DNA of 64,000 bases from Cytospora piceicola (taxonomy: Eukaryota; Ascomycota; Sordariomycetes; Diaporthales; Cytosporaceae), in contig JALQBC010000023.1 in assembly GCA_023375675.1 (NCBI GenBank), positions 248,001 to 312,000 on the forward strand, read 5' to 3'. Position 1 is the stretch's first letter. Each line of letters starts with the position of its first letter. The notes below the pieces were generated by a model, which was not told the DNA's origin, did no database searches, and saw only the letters and a list, made by a program, of their open reading frames with translations. The position numbers and the translations under genes are program-made. This document shows positions 12,158 through 23,276 of this stretch, piece by piece.

Positions 12158-12239
12158 TGGACATACCCGGATTTGAACCGGGGACCCTCTGCATTTGCGA
12201 AGTTGCGAAGCAGATATCATACCCCTAGACCATATGCCC
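12158..12239 (-). tRNA. tRNA-Ala (anticodon CGC) with 10-nt intron
   Basis: The 82-nt gene folds as a tRNA. A 7-bp acceptor stem (GGGCATA with TATGTCC) contains a G3:U70 pair, the identity element of alanine tRNAs. The A box reads TGGTCTAGGGG and the B box GGTTCAAATCC. The 5-bp anticodon stem (TCTGC/GCAGA) encloses a 17-nt loop; removing ten bases (12194-12203) after the base 3' of the anticodon leaves a normal 7-nt loop with anticodon CGC (12205-12207). The intron sits at the canonical eukaryotic position 37/38. The discriminator base is A. Minus-strand oligo-T tracts follow just downstream. It would read GCG alanine codons. Confidence 0.92.
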
Positions 12240-13461
12240 TTGTATTCTTATTAAATGACTCATTAGAGTCGTTATATTCTAAGCATGTTACGAACCACCA
12301 CCACTTTCCAAACTCCAAGTCGAACTCCGCATATGAGAGGCTAGATAGATCCAATTCAGTATGCTCGGAGCTTCAAAATATCATTGTACATAAGCTTCCA
12401 TACATCTCGTTCCTGTCTCTTAAAGTCTTCGTCGATGGCAATCTCATTCTTATTCTCTTATCAGCAAGTGATCTGTTAACGGTATAACCGTATTTCTGTG
12501 ACGGTATTTAACTCGGGTTGTAAGGGTTCGCCAGGCAAGTATAATTACCTAGAGAATCTGTAAAAACAGCCCCTTACAGTTAGTGTTAACGTGTGGGCTC
12601 TAAAAAGTACCCAGGTAACTATCACTACATATTTGAATAATGAAGAAAATGCTAGGGGCCAGAAACCATCTGTCCAGGCAAGTAGTCACTGTAGCAGTAT
12701 CCAGTATCTTTTTGAAATCTGCATCCTTCCTTGCCTCACAATGTGACATCGACGGCCCATTTTCTCCCTGCTGTCTTTTTCTCCCTGGTGGTTACCTAGG
12801 TAGAGCTTTCAAATTCCACTTTCAGACCTAGCAGTCTTCAAACTCAAGAACTAGGATAAAAAGACGAAATCAAGGACAACCAGAGATCGATGTGTTTTCA
12901 GACAGCCTACTGTTTTTTGTCACCTATTATTAGTGACCATAGCGCTACGTAAAGAACTCGTAAAGGTTCTAGTGACCCGAGTGACAGTGAGAGTGACCCG
13001 GAAGAAGCCTGACTTTAGTTTCGTTAGGTGCTGATTAGGTAGTTGCGAAATCTGACTTCAGTAGGAGGCAGGCACAGTGCACAAGGCTACCACCGACGGT
13101 TTCCACGACAATTATCAGACCAATCAGCCAATCATAAACAATGGCAAATATTAAAGTGAAAGAAGCACGTGGCTAAAGAAGGTCTCAGACCACAGCTAAT
13201 CTGCCCAGGGTTACTGGGGGTTTCTATCTCTTTAACCTTCCTTTCTTCGCTTCACGAAATTTACTCTGCCCTGTTTGCAAATTGGTCAGTTGGATCTCTT
13301 CTGTTTTGACTTGGAAATATCTCCATTTTCACAACCGCTTTATCAATTTCGTGCTCCCTTAGCTTACCGACTGAGCAACACTAAGGCCATAGCAGTCTTT
13401 ATCGAATCCTGAGACAAGCAGCTGGTCAACCTCAAATTTGCCATCAACTCCCACCGTCACA
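12240..13461. other. Intergenic region, promoter of F-box-like gene
   Basis: AT-richer 1.2-kb stretch with one copy of the palindrome TACCTAGGTA at 12793-12802, two CCAAT boxes (13120-13132) and a CT-rich tract before the start codon of the next gene. No open frame with protein character was seen. Confidence 0.5.
13120..13132 (+). promoter_or_regulatory. Paired CCAAT boxes
   Basis: Two CCAATCA motifs eight bases apart lie about 330 bp upstream of the F-box-like gene. CCAAT is the binding site of the HAP/CBC complex in fungi; use of these sites is inferred from position only. Confidence 0.4.
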
Positions 13462-14898
13462 ATGGATAACAACCAACTCGCCGTTATCACCCCTTGTGAT
13501 TCTGCCAACAAGAAAGCTGTCACCAACGAACCCCCTGAGCTGATGGACCTCCCTACCGAGTTACACCTCGAAATCGCCGAATACTGTCTCCTAGTCCCAC
13601 CTCAGGAAGACCCCTGGTCTCACAGGAACAAGATACTCATCGGCGGCGCCGTCCGCGACTTGACTCTGGTCAACCGCTATTTCCGCGAGCTCACTGCGCC
13701 GTACCTGTTTAAGAGGATCTGCATCAACGACAAGAGCGAGGCCACTCGCCAAGATCTTCTGTTAGACAGTATGAAGTTGATGCACAGACTTTCCACCTCC
13801 CTTCTACTGAAGAAGACCCAGGAGTTCACTGTTTCCATCGGCAGAACCCCCCAGCCCAACCACGGCTACATCGAGAAGGAGTTCATCAGCACCTTGGACT
13901 ACGTTCGCCCCCCTATCCAGCGCTTTGTCATTGAGCAGGAAACCACGCCATGGCCTTTTCTGCAGAAGGTCAGAAAGATCTGGAACCAGTGGCAGAGCAA
14001 TGGCACTCCACACCTCATCTTCACTACCAAACAGCTGGAGCTGAGTGCCCCCCGGGGCCACCGCTTCGACTTCCAATTTCTCACCCACCCCTATGTCCAT
14101 ATGGAGCGTCTCTGGCTCGACATAGAGCCCAAGTGGCTAAGGCCCCAGAGTCTCAACCTCTCCCGGTTTACGCACCTGAAGTATGTCATGGTCCGAGGCT
14201 ACCCTACCCACGCCCTCCAAGGCTATCACGATTTGGAATACGAAGGCTTCAGCGAGCCAGGCAACAACCCCAACCTCGGCCAGCTGGCAGAAACCCTACC
14301 CCACCTGAAGCACTTCGCCATGTGCGGCCTGCTGAACGGCCCCATCAGGAACATCGCGTCGCTTCTCACGCCCATGAAGTCTCTCGAGCAGCTCGACATC
14401 ACTGACCAGCAGCCCGTGGCCCAGGAGCAGATCGTCGACGTCCGGGAGATGCTGCATCCCTACGAGCACATCGATAAGGCAATGTGCAATAGCAAGCTGA
14501 TCCGCGAGCACCCGATGAACATGGACCGGATCGAGGCCGCGACCCTCTTCTTCACGACCATCCCCAGCCTGGAGCGCATCTGTTTCGTCCGCGACCAGGT
14601 CGGCACCATGTATCGCGCCGTCCGGGGCCAGGACAGGATCCTGGAGCGTGTGGAGGAGGGAGAGACCATTATGGAGGAGTATCGATACCTCCGAATGGAT
14701 GACGACAAGGTCTGGCGGTGTGGATTCCCCAACGTGCTGGGGTACAGATTGTTCACGTCCGACTCCCTTTTTACGTTGCGGTCTCAGAAGGCCTTCTGGA
14801 TGAAGGAAGCGTACTACATGGACGGCGATAAGTCCGTAGTCCCGGCTGAGTTCGAGTGGAAGAGGTGCTTGTGGAAGCAGTTTGGTCACCTCGAGTAG
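13462..14898 (+). CDS. F-box-like domain protein
   Basis: Intronless, 478 residues from the first ATG; an upstream in-frame TTG at 13438 is not a credible start. Residues about 28-45 (LMDLPTELHLEIAEYCLL) match the F-box core (LPxEhhhxIhxxh), followed by DLTLVNRYFRELTAPYLFKRI, the usual second helix of fungal F-box proteins. The rest is helical with scattered leucine-rich character (LPHLKHFAMCGLL, MKSLEQLDITDQ) consistent with a divergent LRR-like substrate-binding region. F-box proteins link targets to the SCF ubiquitin ligase through Skp1; the substrate here is unknown. It is an isolated gene with a CT-rich promoter typical of an expressed fungal gene. Confidence 0.8.
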   Translation: MDNNQLAVITPCDSANKKAVTNEPPELMDLPTELHLEIAEYCLLVPPQEDPWSHRNKILIGGAVRDLTLVNRYFRELTAPYLFKRICINDKSEATRQDLLLDSMKLMHRLSTSLLLKKTQEFTVSIGRTPQPNHGYIEKEFISTLDYVRPPIQRFVIEQETTPWPFLQKVRKIWNQWQSNGTPHLIFTTKQLELSAPRGHRFDFQFLTHPYVHMERLWLDIEPKWLRPQSLNLSRFTHLKYVMVRGYPTHALQGYHDLEYEGFSEPGNNPNLGQLAETLPHLKHFAMCGLLNGPIRNIASLLTPMKSLEQLDITDQQPVAQEQIVDVREMLHPYEHIDKAMCNSKLIREHPMNMDRIEAATLFFTTIPSLERICFVRDQVGTMYRAVRGQDRILERVEEGETIMEEYRYLRMDDDKVWRCGFPNVLGYRLFTSDSLFTLRSQKAFWMKEAYYMDGDKSVVPAEFEWKRCLWKQFGHLE

Positions 14899-15439
14899 AT
14901 CACGAGTGCAGACTGCGTGGAGGGCGCTGGGGTGCATTCGGAGTCTTGAGAAGGGAAGACGTCTGGTCCTTGAAACTAGCCATTCTTGGGTTCACGAAAG
15001 GTTCCGGATAGGACGATTGAGTCATGATGATACGTATTCTTAAAGTAATGAAATATATTCTTTTATGAGTGTCTTGTCTCATATATGCCAAACGGTGAAG
15101 TCCTCCAGAGCTATATATATCTCGAGGCACAGCATGCTCAAAAGTGTCAACCCATGAGCGTATCCAGATGAGGTCTATACGGAGGCCAATGCATAGTCAT
15201 CGGGCACGAGGTCCGGGCCTTATAATCAGTCTACGTGTTCCACTTATGGTCTTCACACCAACACACAAGTCCTCTTCATGTCTTGTAGCTTAATAAGACC
15301 CTGCCCTCAATTCTATCACCGGCTGCGGTGCCAGGGCCAGCCTCCCCATGGCCCCTATCACGACAATCCTAGGGTAATCTCCAGCCTCAAACCATCAAGT
15401 CTTGCACCCTGCTCCTCAAGGACCCATAAATTCTGAGCC
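14899..15439. other. Intergenic region
   Basis: 3' flank of the F-box-like gene. No feature seen beyond AT-rich flanking sequence leading to the GH35 relic. Confidence 0.5.
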
Positions 15440-15925
15440 CACGCAATTCGTCCCGTCGTACTATGACGGGATGGCCCTTTGTGATCTCTACGTCGGCCAT
15501 GGCTCCCCCGATCGTAAAGAGGTAAGTCCTCGTCACGTATTTATATTCCGTGCAGTTCGAGCGGAATAGACACGCGACGTAGAGTAGCTATACTGGGAAC
15601 CCTCCTGCTGACATCTCGGCGTTGACGTATGGGCCTGGCCGGTGGTCAGGCAATTGCCAGCTTCCACAGCGGCATCGAAGAAGGGCCGTAGGTCCCAGAT
15701 CACGTCGAGGTCGACCTTTTCTTGTTTTCCTACCACCAGGAATCAGTACACATAGGACGACACGCCATTGAATCCTAGGAGCTTGATCCTTTTGAAGATG
15801 TCTAGCCATAAGCCTGGCCAGGGTAGATAAGAGGTGGGGTTCTCCTGAGTAAAGGAACAAGCGCTCTTCGTGGATGAGGATAGAATTCTTGTAGAACGTG
15901 ACATTGTCTTGCAAAGGCTCCTGAC
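15440..15925 (-). pseudogene. GH35 beta-galactosidase relic (frameshifted fragment)
   Basis: Read on the minus strand, pieces of a family-35 beta-galactosidase appear in order but in different frames. First comes FYKNSILIHEERLFLYSGE, then PWPGLWLDIFKRIKLLGFNG, then LRPFFDAAVEAG, then RPGPYVNAEMSAGGFP, then a region matching the block TGYVDATRNYVESIG...ITNGGPVI of the intact gene at 27817-31080. At least three frame changes and several stops separate the blocks. Only about 150 residues of a 1000-residue enzyme remain, and both catalytic glutamates are absent. It is a decayed paralogue or a fragment of a duplication, not a functional gene. The upstream frame (to 16213) has no recognised similarity. 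Confidence 0.8.
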
Positions 15926-16693
15926 TCCTGAGGGCGGAAATCGTCCCGGTAAGGGTGCTGCTACCATCTCAGGGCCCTCAAAGGCTTCCCATAAGCAATT
16001 CACCAGCTTCATGTTTCTTTGTGCTGATAGCTCGACATCCATCCTGACTAAGTGGTTCCCAGTATACTGGACTGAGCCATCTAAAAGCATCCTCAACGCC
16101 TCTGCCAAATGACGTGGGAACACCGAGTCCGCTGACGGCGGACACATCAATTGATGATGGTAGTCTAGCATTTGATCCAGATGTCCACTCACTCCAACCC
16201 TGGGAAGGCTCACATTATGGCCCCTGTTTTGGTGGCAATGACGTTACGCCCACTGTGAGTCGCTTCTGGATAAAGTCAAAATACCGATCTAGGCATCGCG
16301 TGGGGTTCGTCCATTGTTTCATGATCTAGCGAGACCTCGGGAATCAGGGTTGGTATAGTGGAGGTACTTCTGGCAATTGGAGAATTGCATGAGTTACGGA
16401 TCGGGTTGAGAGCTTGAAGTGTTGCTACAGCGGAAAGCCTCTGCTGGTAATGCATAATTGGCCATCAATAGTCCCTTTGTGTGTACTGTGGTACACGCTT
16501 ACTTACGTAAATACTGGGGACCATTTCTAAATCTGCCAAGCTTAGTAGCATAGTTCCTGCAAATAATATGCTTCATTCTATCTCAGTCCAGATGTCGCAG
16601 TGAAGGAAGGCTAAGCAGTATTGTATGGTCAAGAATATTTCTATCCTTCCATGAGAAGCATATGATCTATTCCTTCCAATAATTAGTAAACTA
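15926..16693. other. Region between GH35 relic and TIR element
   Basis: Increasingly AT-rich to the right. Minus-strand open frame up to 16213 shows no family match. No other signal. Confidence 0.4.
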
Positions 16694-17155
16694 CCCATTA
16701 GGGGATATATAGGTACAGTCATGCTATGTAAGGCGGTATATGCTATACAGACGTAACATCCTATATTATTATTATATAGTATATAGATTTAGTATAGTAT
16801 ATTAGTTAGCGTGTTTTAATCGGGACGTTTTTTTTTAGTAAAGTTTATAAAAAAAAAAACTACTTTATAAGTAATTAAACTCGAAACCTTAAACCCTACT
16901 AGTATTAACAGTATTACTAATTAAATATCGAGATATAAACTATAAAACTATCTATTAAACTAAACTACTAATTATATAATATAAAATTAATTAAATAGTA
17001 TTAGTATATATAGGAGATAAGGGCCTTAAGATTAATAACACTAACCTATTTTAAATACGCTAGTTAATATACTATACTAAATTAACATACTATACCAGAT
17101 TTAACATACTATATACCTCCGTACATGCTATAACTGTATTGTATATATTCTTTTA
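16694..17155 (+). mobile_element. Non-autonomous TIR element, copy 1 (RIP-mutated)
   Basis: Non-coding, AT-rich element of about 462 bp. Its left end (CCCATTAGGGGATATATAGG then TACAGTCATGC) is an imperfect inverted match to the right end of copy 2 over about 50 bp. The inner TACAGTCAT begins like Tc1/mariner-type ends, so a MITE of that superfamily is the best guess. It is directly adjacent, head to tail, to copy 2. Differences between copies are almost all C/T or G/A, the signature of RIP. No open frame. Confidence 0.75.
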
Positions 17156-17624
17156 CCTATTAAGGGATATATAAGTACAGTTATACTATATAAGGCGATA
17201 TATACTATACAGACGTAATATCTTATATTATTATTATATAGTATATAGATTTAGTATAGTATGTTAGTTAGCGTATTTTAATCAGGACGTTCTTTTTTAA
17301 TAGAGTTTATAAAAAAAAAAAAGACTACTTAATAAGTAATTAAACTCGAAACCTTAAACCTTACTAGCACTAACAGTACTACTAATTAAATATCGAGATA
17401 TAAACTATAAAACTATCTATTAAACTAAACTACTAATTATATAATATAAAATTAATTAAATAGCATTAGCATATATAGGAGATAAGGGCCTTAAGATTAA
17501 TAACACTAACCTATTTTAGATACGCTAATTAACATGCTATGCTAAATCAACATGCCATGCCAGATTCAACATGCCATGTACCTCCGTACATGCTATGACT
17601 GTATCGCATATATTCTCCTATGGG
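17156..17624 (+). mobile_element. Non-autonomous TIR element, copy 2 (RIP-mutated)
   Basis: Second head-to-tail copy with a 462-bp offset from copy 1. The right end retains unmutated bases (for example CATGCCATGCCAG) where copy 1 has the T/A forms, while its left part is more mutated than copy 1. Its right TIR overlaps the last codons and stop codon of the patatin-NACHT gene. No open frame. Confidence 0.75.
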
Positions 17625-20600
17625 TATGGGTAGGCAATATAGACGCTCAACATTTCAAGGATGATCTTTATATCGTCCAAGTGTTCGGATGGTTCATGCC
17701 ATCTTCCAAAACCCGCTCGGATTGCTCCGATCAAGTCCAACGCGGGAGATTCGCCACGATGTGAGCCTTGGGTAACGGGATCTCCATGCTAGAGTTTGAT
17801 ACGCGTGTTAGACAAATATTCATGCAAAACCATAGCTATCACTTACATGATCAACACCTCTGCCCTTCTTAATGTTTCGCAAAGTCTCCCAGTGGTCATG
17901 ATCGCAAGAGCGGCATAATCCCGCGTCTCCGTCTGCGCTCAGGTCCTCGTACCAAGGCAAGGAATCAGTGATGTCAATGATAGTCCGTAGAGATTCCTCG
18001 TTACCCGACTGGAGAGCAGCAAACTCTAGAGGACTAATGATGATATATTTATCTTGAATGAGATGCGGGCTAACTTTCCAGAGAAAATGGGGAGGTCGTT
18101 TGGGTTGGTGCCGTATTTTTCTTAGAGCCGTGTGGATGACGTAACTCGATAGCCTCCCAGGCTTATGACGGAGCGCCATCAGCAAGATTATATGCGACGC
18201 CTGGTACCGGAAACACACCTGATCCTCTTTCCACGACTGATATGGCTGCTGCGTAGTGGACCAACGGCCACCGTTCCTAAAATGGTGCTGACGGCCCCAA
18301 GTAGTCATCCATGCTGTATTAACGAGGCCACGGGAACATGCGACTTCCAGACATAGCGTGTCGAAGACGGTTCTTTGGCTACAGCTGCCCTTGAACCACT
18401 GGCTAAATAAAGGAATATGATGCACCTTGAAGTGCCAAGGTCCGGAGGGCGTAAATCTCCCAAGTTCAGCAGCTCTTTGCAGCTTGGATTCCAATTTCCC
18501 AGATTCCAGCTTGAGGTCAAGGTAACGCATAATAAAGTGACACAAAACTCGACGGTTCAGATAGATTGCCATGTCGGAATACATGTCTGTCAGGCTTTCT
18601 GGTTCACGTTTCATCGGAAAATATGACGTTTTATCCGGTTCCGGGAATGCAATTTCGAGGTACCTGTCAATGTCTTTGCGTACTGTAGCAATCGCTTCGT
18701 CCTGGGTGAAAGAGAAATGCTCTATCGCTTTTGGACCTTGCACATGCAAGAAATCCTGTGCTGTTCGGTGAAGGATTTGGACACGATCTTCCCCCTGGAT
18801 AGCCTCACCCCTCGTACTGATAACCTCAACAAGAGGACCACATAGCTTTCGGAGGATAAGTCTGAACTCGAACCAGTTCGCAATTGGGAGCTGCAGGTGA
18901 TTGTACGTTATAGGGTCTGACTTCTTCGCGTAGTCCAATGCACTGGGTATGTCTGTTGGTATTGCAATTGCCTCGTGAAGCTCTTGCAGTTGCAATTCCC
19001 CCATAGTGTTGGCCCCACTGACCCAGACTAAAACTTTACGAGCCTTTTCCAGTCCTTTGTCGTCCAATCTGGCTATTATACCTTCAATAATGTGGGTATA
19101 GAGGCGATCCATGTCTTGTGGCATTGCTTGCATCTTCTCCAGTAACTCCTTACGAGAGTACACAGAGAATTCGAGCACATCAAGCAATGACTCAAGGACA
19201 ACACTGACCCAAAGAACAACACCTTGTGCGTGATTTGTGAGATAGTTTCGAACTTCTTCGCAGAATTCATCATCGGATTCTTGTTGTAGAACAAGGCGGG
19301 CCTCGCGCTGCGACCCAGAGTCGGGTCCGAGCTTAGGCAACGGCTGTAAAGCCTCCCGAAGCCTTTTGAGGCCGGACTCGACAATGAGCTTGATATCCCC
19401 GGTGTTTTCCGTCTCAACAACGATATGCTCAATTTTAAGATGTACTTTCTGTTTCCAGAACTCCTGCTCGATGTCGGATGTCGGTCGACTGAGAATAATG
19501 AATTTTATCCGGGAGGCGGCCGAGCTCGTAAGGTCACTGAAATGTTGTAGTAGCCGCCTCCTATGTGTTGCTGCTCTATCTTTCTCTTCAGACTCATCCA
19601 TAGCGTCGATTACGCAAAGTGTCGGTTGCCCGGTAGCTGCAACCTGCGACAACATTGATTGCAGGTGCTCGACAGTGACCCATTCCATTGACGACGGGGG
19701 ACAGTTGCGGTATATTTGTCGGAAGTACCTGAAGAGGCTTCGAGATTGGCTGAGGACTTGATAAAGAAGAGACTTCATCAGAGAGATATGAGCCATCAGC
19801 AGGTCACCTCCTCTTGTTGAGTAGAACCAGTCACATATTATGGTTGCTTCCGTGGAGGACAGCACCCGTAGGCTCTCCAGGATACTTTTGGCAATCACCG
19901 ACTTTCCACTGCCTGGCTTTCCTTCAACCCACAGAATACCAGCAGGTTTGTCACACCATTTGAGGTAGTCAGGATGTGTCCAGATCCATTCCGTAGTACC
20001 ATTTTCAGGCTTGGGGACTTGGTCTCGACGCTCGTTCTGTCTGTCCATGTGCAAACATTTCAAACATTCTAGGTGTGTTAGAATTTGTTGCGATGTTCAA
20101 ATCGCCTGGGTATATAATGACTCACCTTGGTACTCTGTATCGCTTGTCACTGTCAGAACATCCATGTTCTCAACAACCAATGCCGGAGGCCGGCCTCCGA
20201 GAACTATGTGTGGATATTCCTTCTGACGAATATGCGATAGAGCAGTCAATAGGGCGTGGCCGTCCTCAACACCATCGACGTTATCGATGGCAAGAATGAA
20301 TCTCCTTCCCTGGGTTAATCCTTCAAAGTATTGTAAGAGGGTTCTGTCTTCTTTTTCGTCCAAGTTGTTTCTCAGAAGCTTGGGGAGTTCCCGAAAATCC
20401 ACAACACCATGAAGCTGTTTGACCAGCATATTGATGAACCTGTCAACCTGACCTTCGGAAAAATCCAGCAAGTGGTCCAGGACCTGTAAGATCAGGTTGG
20501 AAACGACGGTGTTAGTGCCAGTCAACGACTCTTTATCCACCACAAGCTTCTGCTTCGGAGAGGGTTGGGATCGTTTGCCGACTTTCTTCTCAACCATGAT

Positions 20601-22203
20601 GGGGGGCTTGCAGGAGTAATACAATATTAGCGGGTCAGAGTCTCTTAGTTCACACAGCTCGGGCTGCTCATTCCGGTCATTCAAAATATATTCGAGCACA
20701 TAGGCCGCCGCGCTTGTCGAGGGAACCTGGCCAGGACTTGAAGGAGGTTGCTCGAAATACAAGATGCCCCCTCCACGCACCCATTTGGCATATTGTGAGG
20801 TGTAGGGGATAGATGTCACCGGGTCTTCTGTATCGAGATGCTGCGAAACATCAAATTTTGCGAATTCGCATTCAGATACCATTTTCTGAATTTGGTACAG
20901 CCCTGCTATGCAGTCAGTATATCAATTGGGCTGAAGTACTTGTGAGGAGACTGTGCTCCTTGATATTGCAAATATTGAAGAATGTGACGAACTCGTCGTG
21001 CGTTCTGGTATTCTCATGTAAACCTGAAGAGAAAAAGGGGGGGGGGGGGGCAGTGCAAAGCTTCCTAGGCAAATATGTTCGAAATTGACGCACATTCTCG
21101 CTTCGATAAGACCTCCACACAAGCTTGCATTTCCTGGAATGTATCCTCCTGTGCAATGTAGTGACGAGTAGCCGCAATGATGTCTTCAAACTTATGTTTG
21201 TCCTCGAGACCGACCGTTTCCAAGCCAGATGAGACGTTGAACCGAAAAGCCTTCTGTGCTTGAAACAGGGGCGAATGGTGATTTTGGAAGATGTTGGCCT
21301 TCGAATCGCTATCCGTTGCAATAGCGACAAGAGCGTCACCGACCTCTCCCTTGACAACGGAAGTATCGAAAGCCGTTGGGAGGAGCTTGCCAGTGCCGAT
21401 TGATACAAGGCAGGTAACTTTCTCTTCCAGTCTCCAGTCTTTGTCGCTGTTGTCGCGGAAGGCGTCTGAAGCTTCAGACCAGAGATACTCGATCGGATTG
21501 TTTGCAGGCGTTGCACCGTCTAGGAATGTCTCGCCTCCAAAGTCGATCGGGTCGAAGAAAGACGTGGCGGCGGATGTTGCCCGTGCCGCTTCCCAGATCT
21601 TAGCAACTGCTCGAAGATCATTACCGCGTCGTCTCGAGAAGTAGTCGGACAAAACAACAGTTTTTGACATTCTCTGGCTTGTTGCCAAGACAAACCTGAA
21701 GCACAATCTCAGCATTTAACCCATGGACCTTGTTAGAAGATGCACCGGGGGATGGGAACATACGTCTTGCATTTCTTGCCATCTGTCTGTCCGACCTTGA
21801 ACAACTCATTCTCGTCCAGTGATCTCTGCCTCAGGAGGTCCTTGATGCCGTTCTCCAAGGCTTCGTGATCAAAGCGTCCCTGCAAGCGTCCCTTGACGTT
21901 CACACGATGATGAATCTTGCTGAAAATGTTTGGAGAGAGCTTTTTATACTCCTCTAGACACTCATCCACCGTCATCTCGAGACGCCCCAACATGATGGCA
22001 ATCAGGCCCCCAGTCGATGTACCTCCGATCATATCAAAGTACTCGCAAGGCCGAGGGGGGTTGTCAGGATCCAGATTGTCCATTAAGTTCTTGAGAACAA
22101 GCAAAGAAGATAGTCCACGCACACCTCCACCGTCCATACAAAGGAGGTTGAGTGAATGTGCGCTCTCGGCTTCGCCACCAGACATATTGACAAGGCTCTG
22201 CAT
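17618..22203 (-). CDS. Patatin-NACHT NLR-type STAND protein
   Basis: Five exons on the minus strand: 21764-22203, 21094-21695, 20126-20902, 17847-20068 and 17618-17788. All junctions have GT-AG ends and matching phase and give 1403 residues. Residues about 20-330 are a patatin-like phospholipase: oxyanion loop DGGGVRG, nucleophile elbow GTSTGG, and catalytic Asp in FLDGATPANNP. A linker is followed by the NACHT NTPase with P-loop GKPGSGKS, Walker B region TLCVIDAMDES and FIILSRPTSD. The winged-helix part ends with ILHRTAQDFL, as in NACHT-ankyrin proteins. Near the end SPLEFAALQSGNEESLRTII looks like one ankyrin repeat. Such receptors are thought to release a lipase effector after non-self recognition. 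The last exon stops inside the TIR of the adjacent element, so a longer repeat domain was probably lost. The 191-bp third junction is the least certain; if it is not used, patatin and NACHT would be two adjacent genes. Confidence 0.85.
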
Positions 22204-23276
22204 TGCTTCGGATTTGGAAGGGAGCAAAGGAAAGAAACGGAGCGGGGAAGGATTTGGCTTTATTAAATGTCAGGCCCATCGAGCGGCTGGTCAGCCACCT
22301 ATCTAATCGACACCCTCCACGACAAGAGGATGTGACTAAAGGGGGCCACTCTGCCTAATCTCACCCTGCCGATACCTACCAAGACTGCACTTTTCAAGCC
22401 ACTCGCCCAAAGGTAGGTAGCACAGTAGTAATAGGATATCAATGCAGCGCTACATATGTGGCTTCCTAGGATCAGCTTCAAGCTGAAATAAGCTACCTCA
22501 ATGCGGTCAGACCGTACTATCAAACAATGCATAAGGAGGATGGAAGTGGGTGCATGGTTCTCTCAGCCGGCTTGGGTTGCCAAGATGTAACCCATCTTTA
22601 CGGAAGCACCTGCTATCATGCCTAGATCAGCTGCGGTCTTCCTACACTTGTGTACCCTGGCTATGTACATATGCAGTGACATCCAAGGTTCTGGGGTTGG
22701 GAGAGACCGAGTAGGTTGGTAGGCATGAATACAATTCCAGTGTTGCTGAAGGGCATGTAGGATCACAAGGCGCCTCCCACCAACCCCAAACAGATACATG
22801 ATCCATGTGAGACAGAAGAAAATAACGCAAATTTCCAGTGGTGTACGTGGCGCTGCAGCAGTGGTCAATATCGAATATCAATGTAAGTTCAATATGCTTA
22901 CCGTCCCTGGCCGTCTTGGCGATGCCGACTGGGAGACACAGTGAGCAAAGAAATGATTGAAGAGAATTGGAGGCATCCTTGGAATTTCCCCACGTCTCCG
23001 GCAGAATTATGGCACTCAGGTCCCACAGGCGAATTGCAACAGAGCCCATCCATTGCAAGCACCTCCTCATCTGGTGATTGCCGATGTGATGACATGGGTT
23101 ATACGTACCTAGGTAGTATCTGGGTTAGGGTTCACTCCCAGCATCTGCATTACCGTCGGATTCGTCCCCCCGCGTTCAGCTGACTGGCAAGATGCAACAC
23201 CTGTATTGCTTGATGAGCAAGTCATAATCGAGCATCCAAGTCTGGGTACCCTGGAGATACTCTTGTCGGATTAGAG
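22204..23276. other. Intergenic region, divergent promoters
   Basis: Shared upstream region of the patatin-NACHT gene and D-lactate dehydrogenase. Contains one TACCTAGGTA palindrome (23106-23115). No supported gene. Confidence 0.5.
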
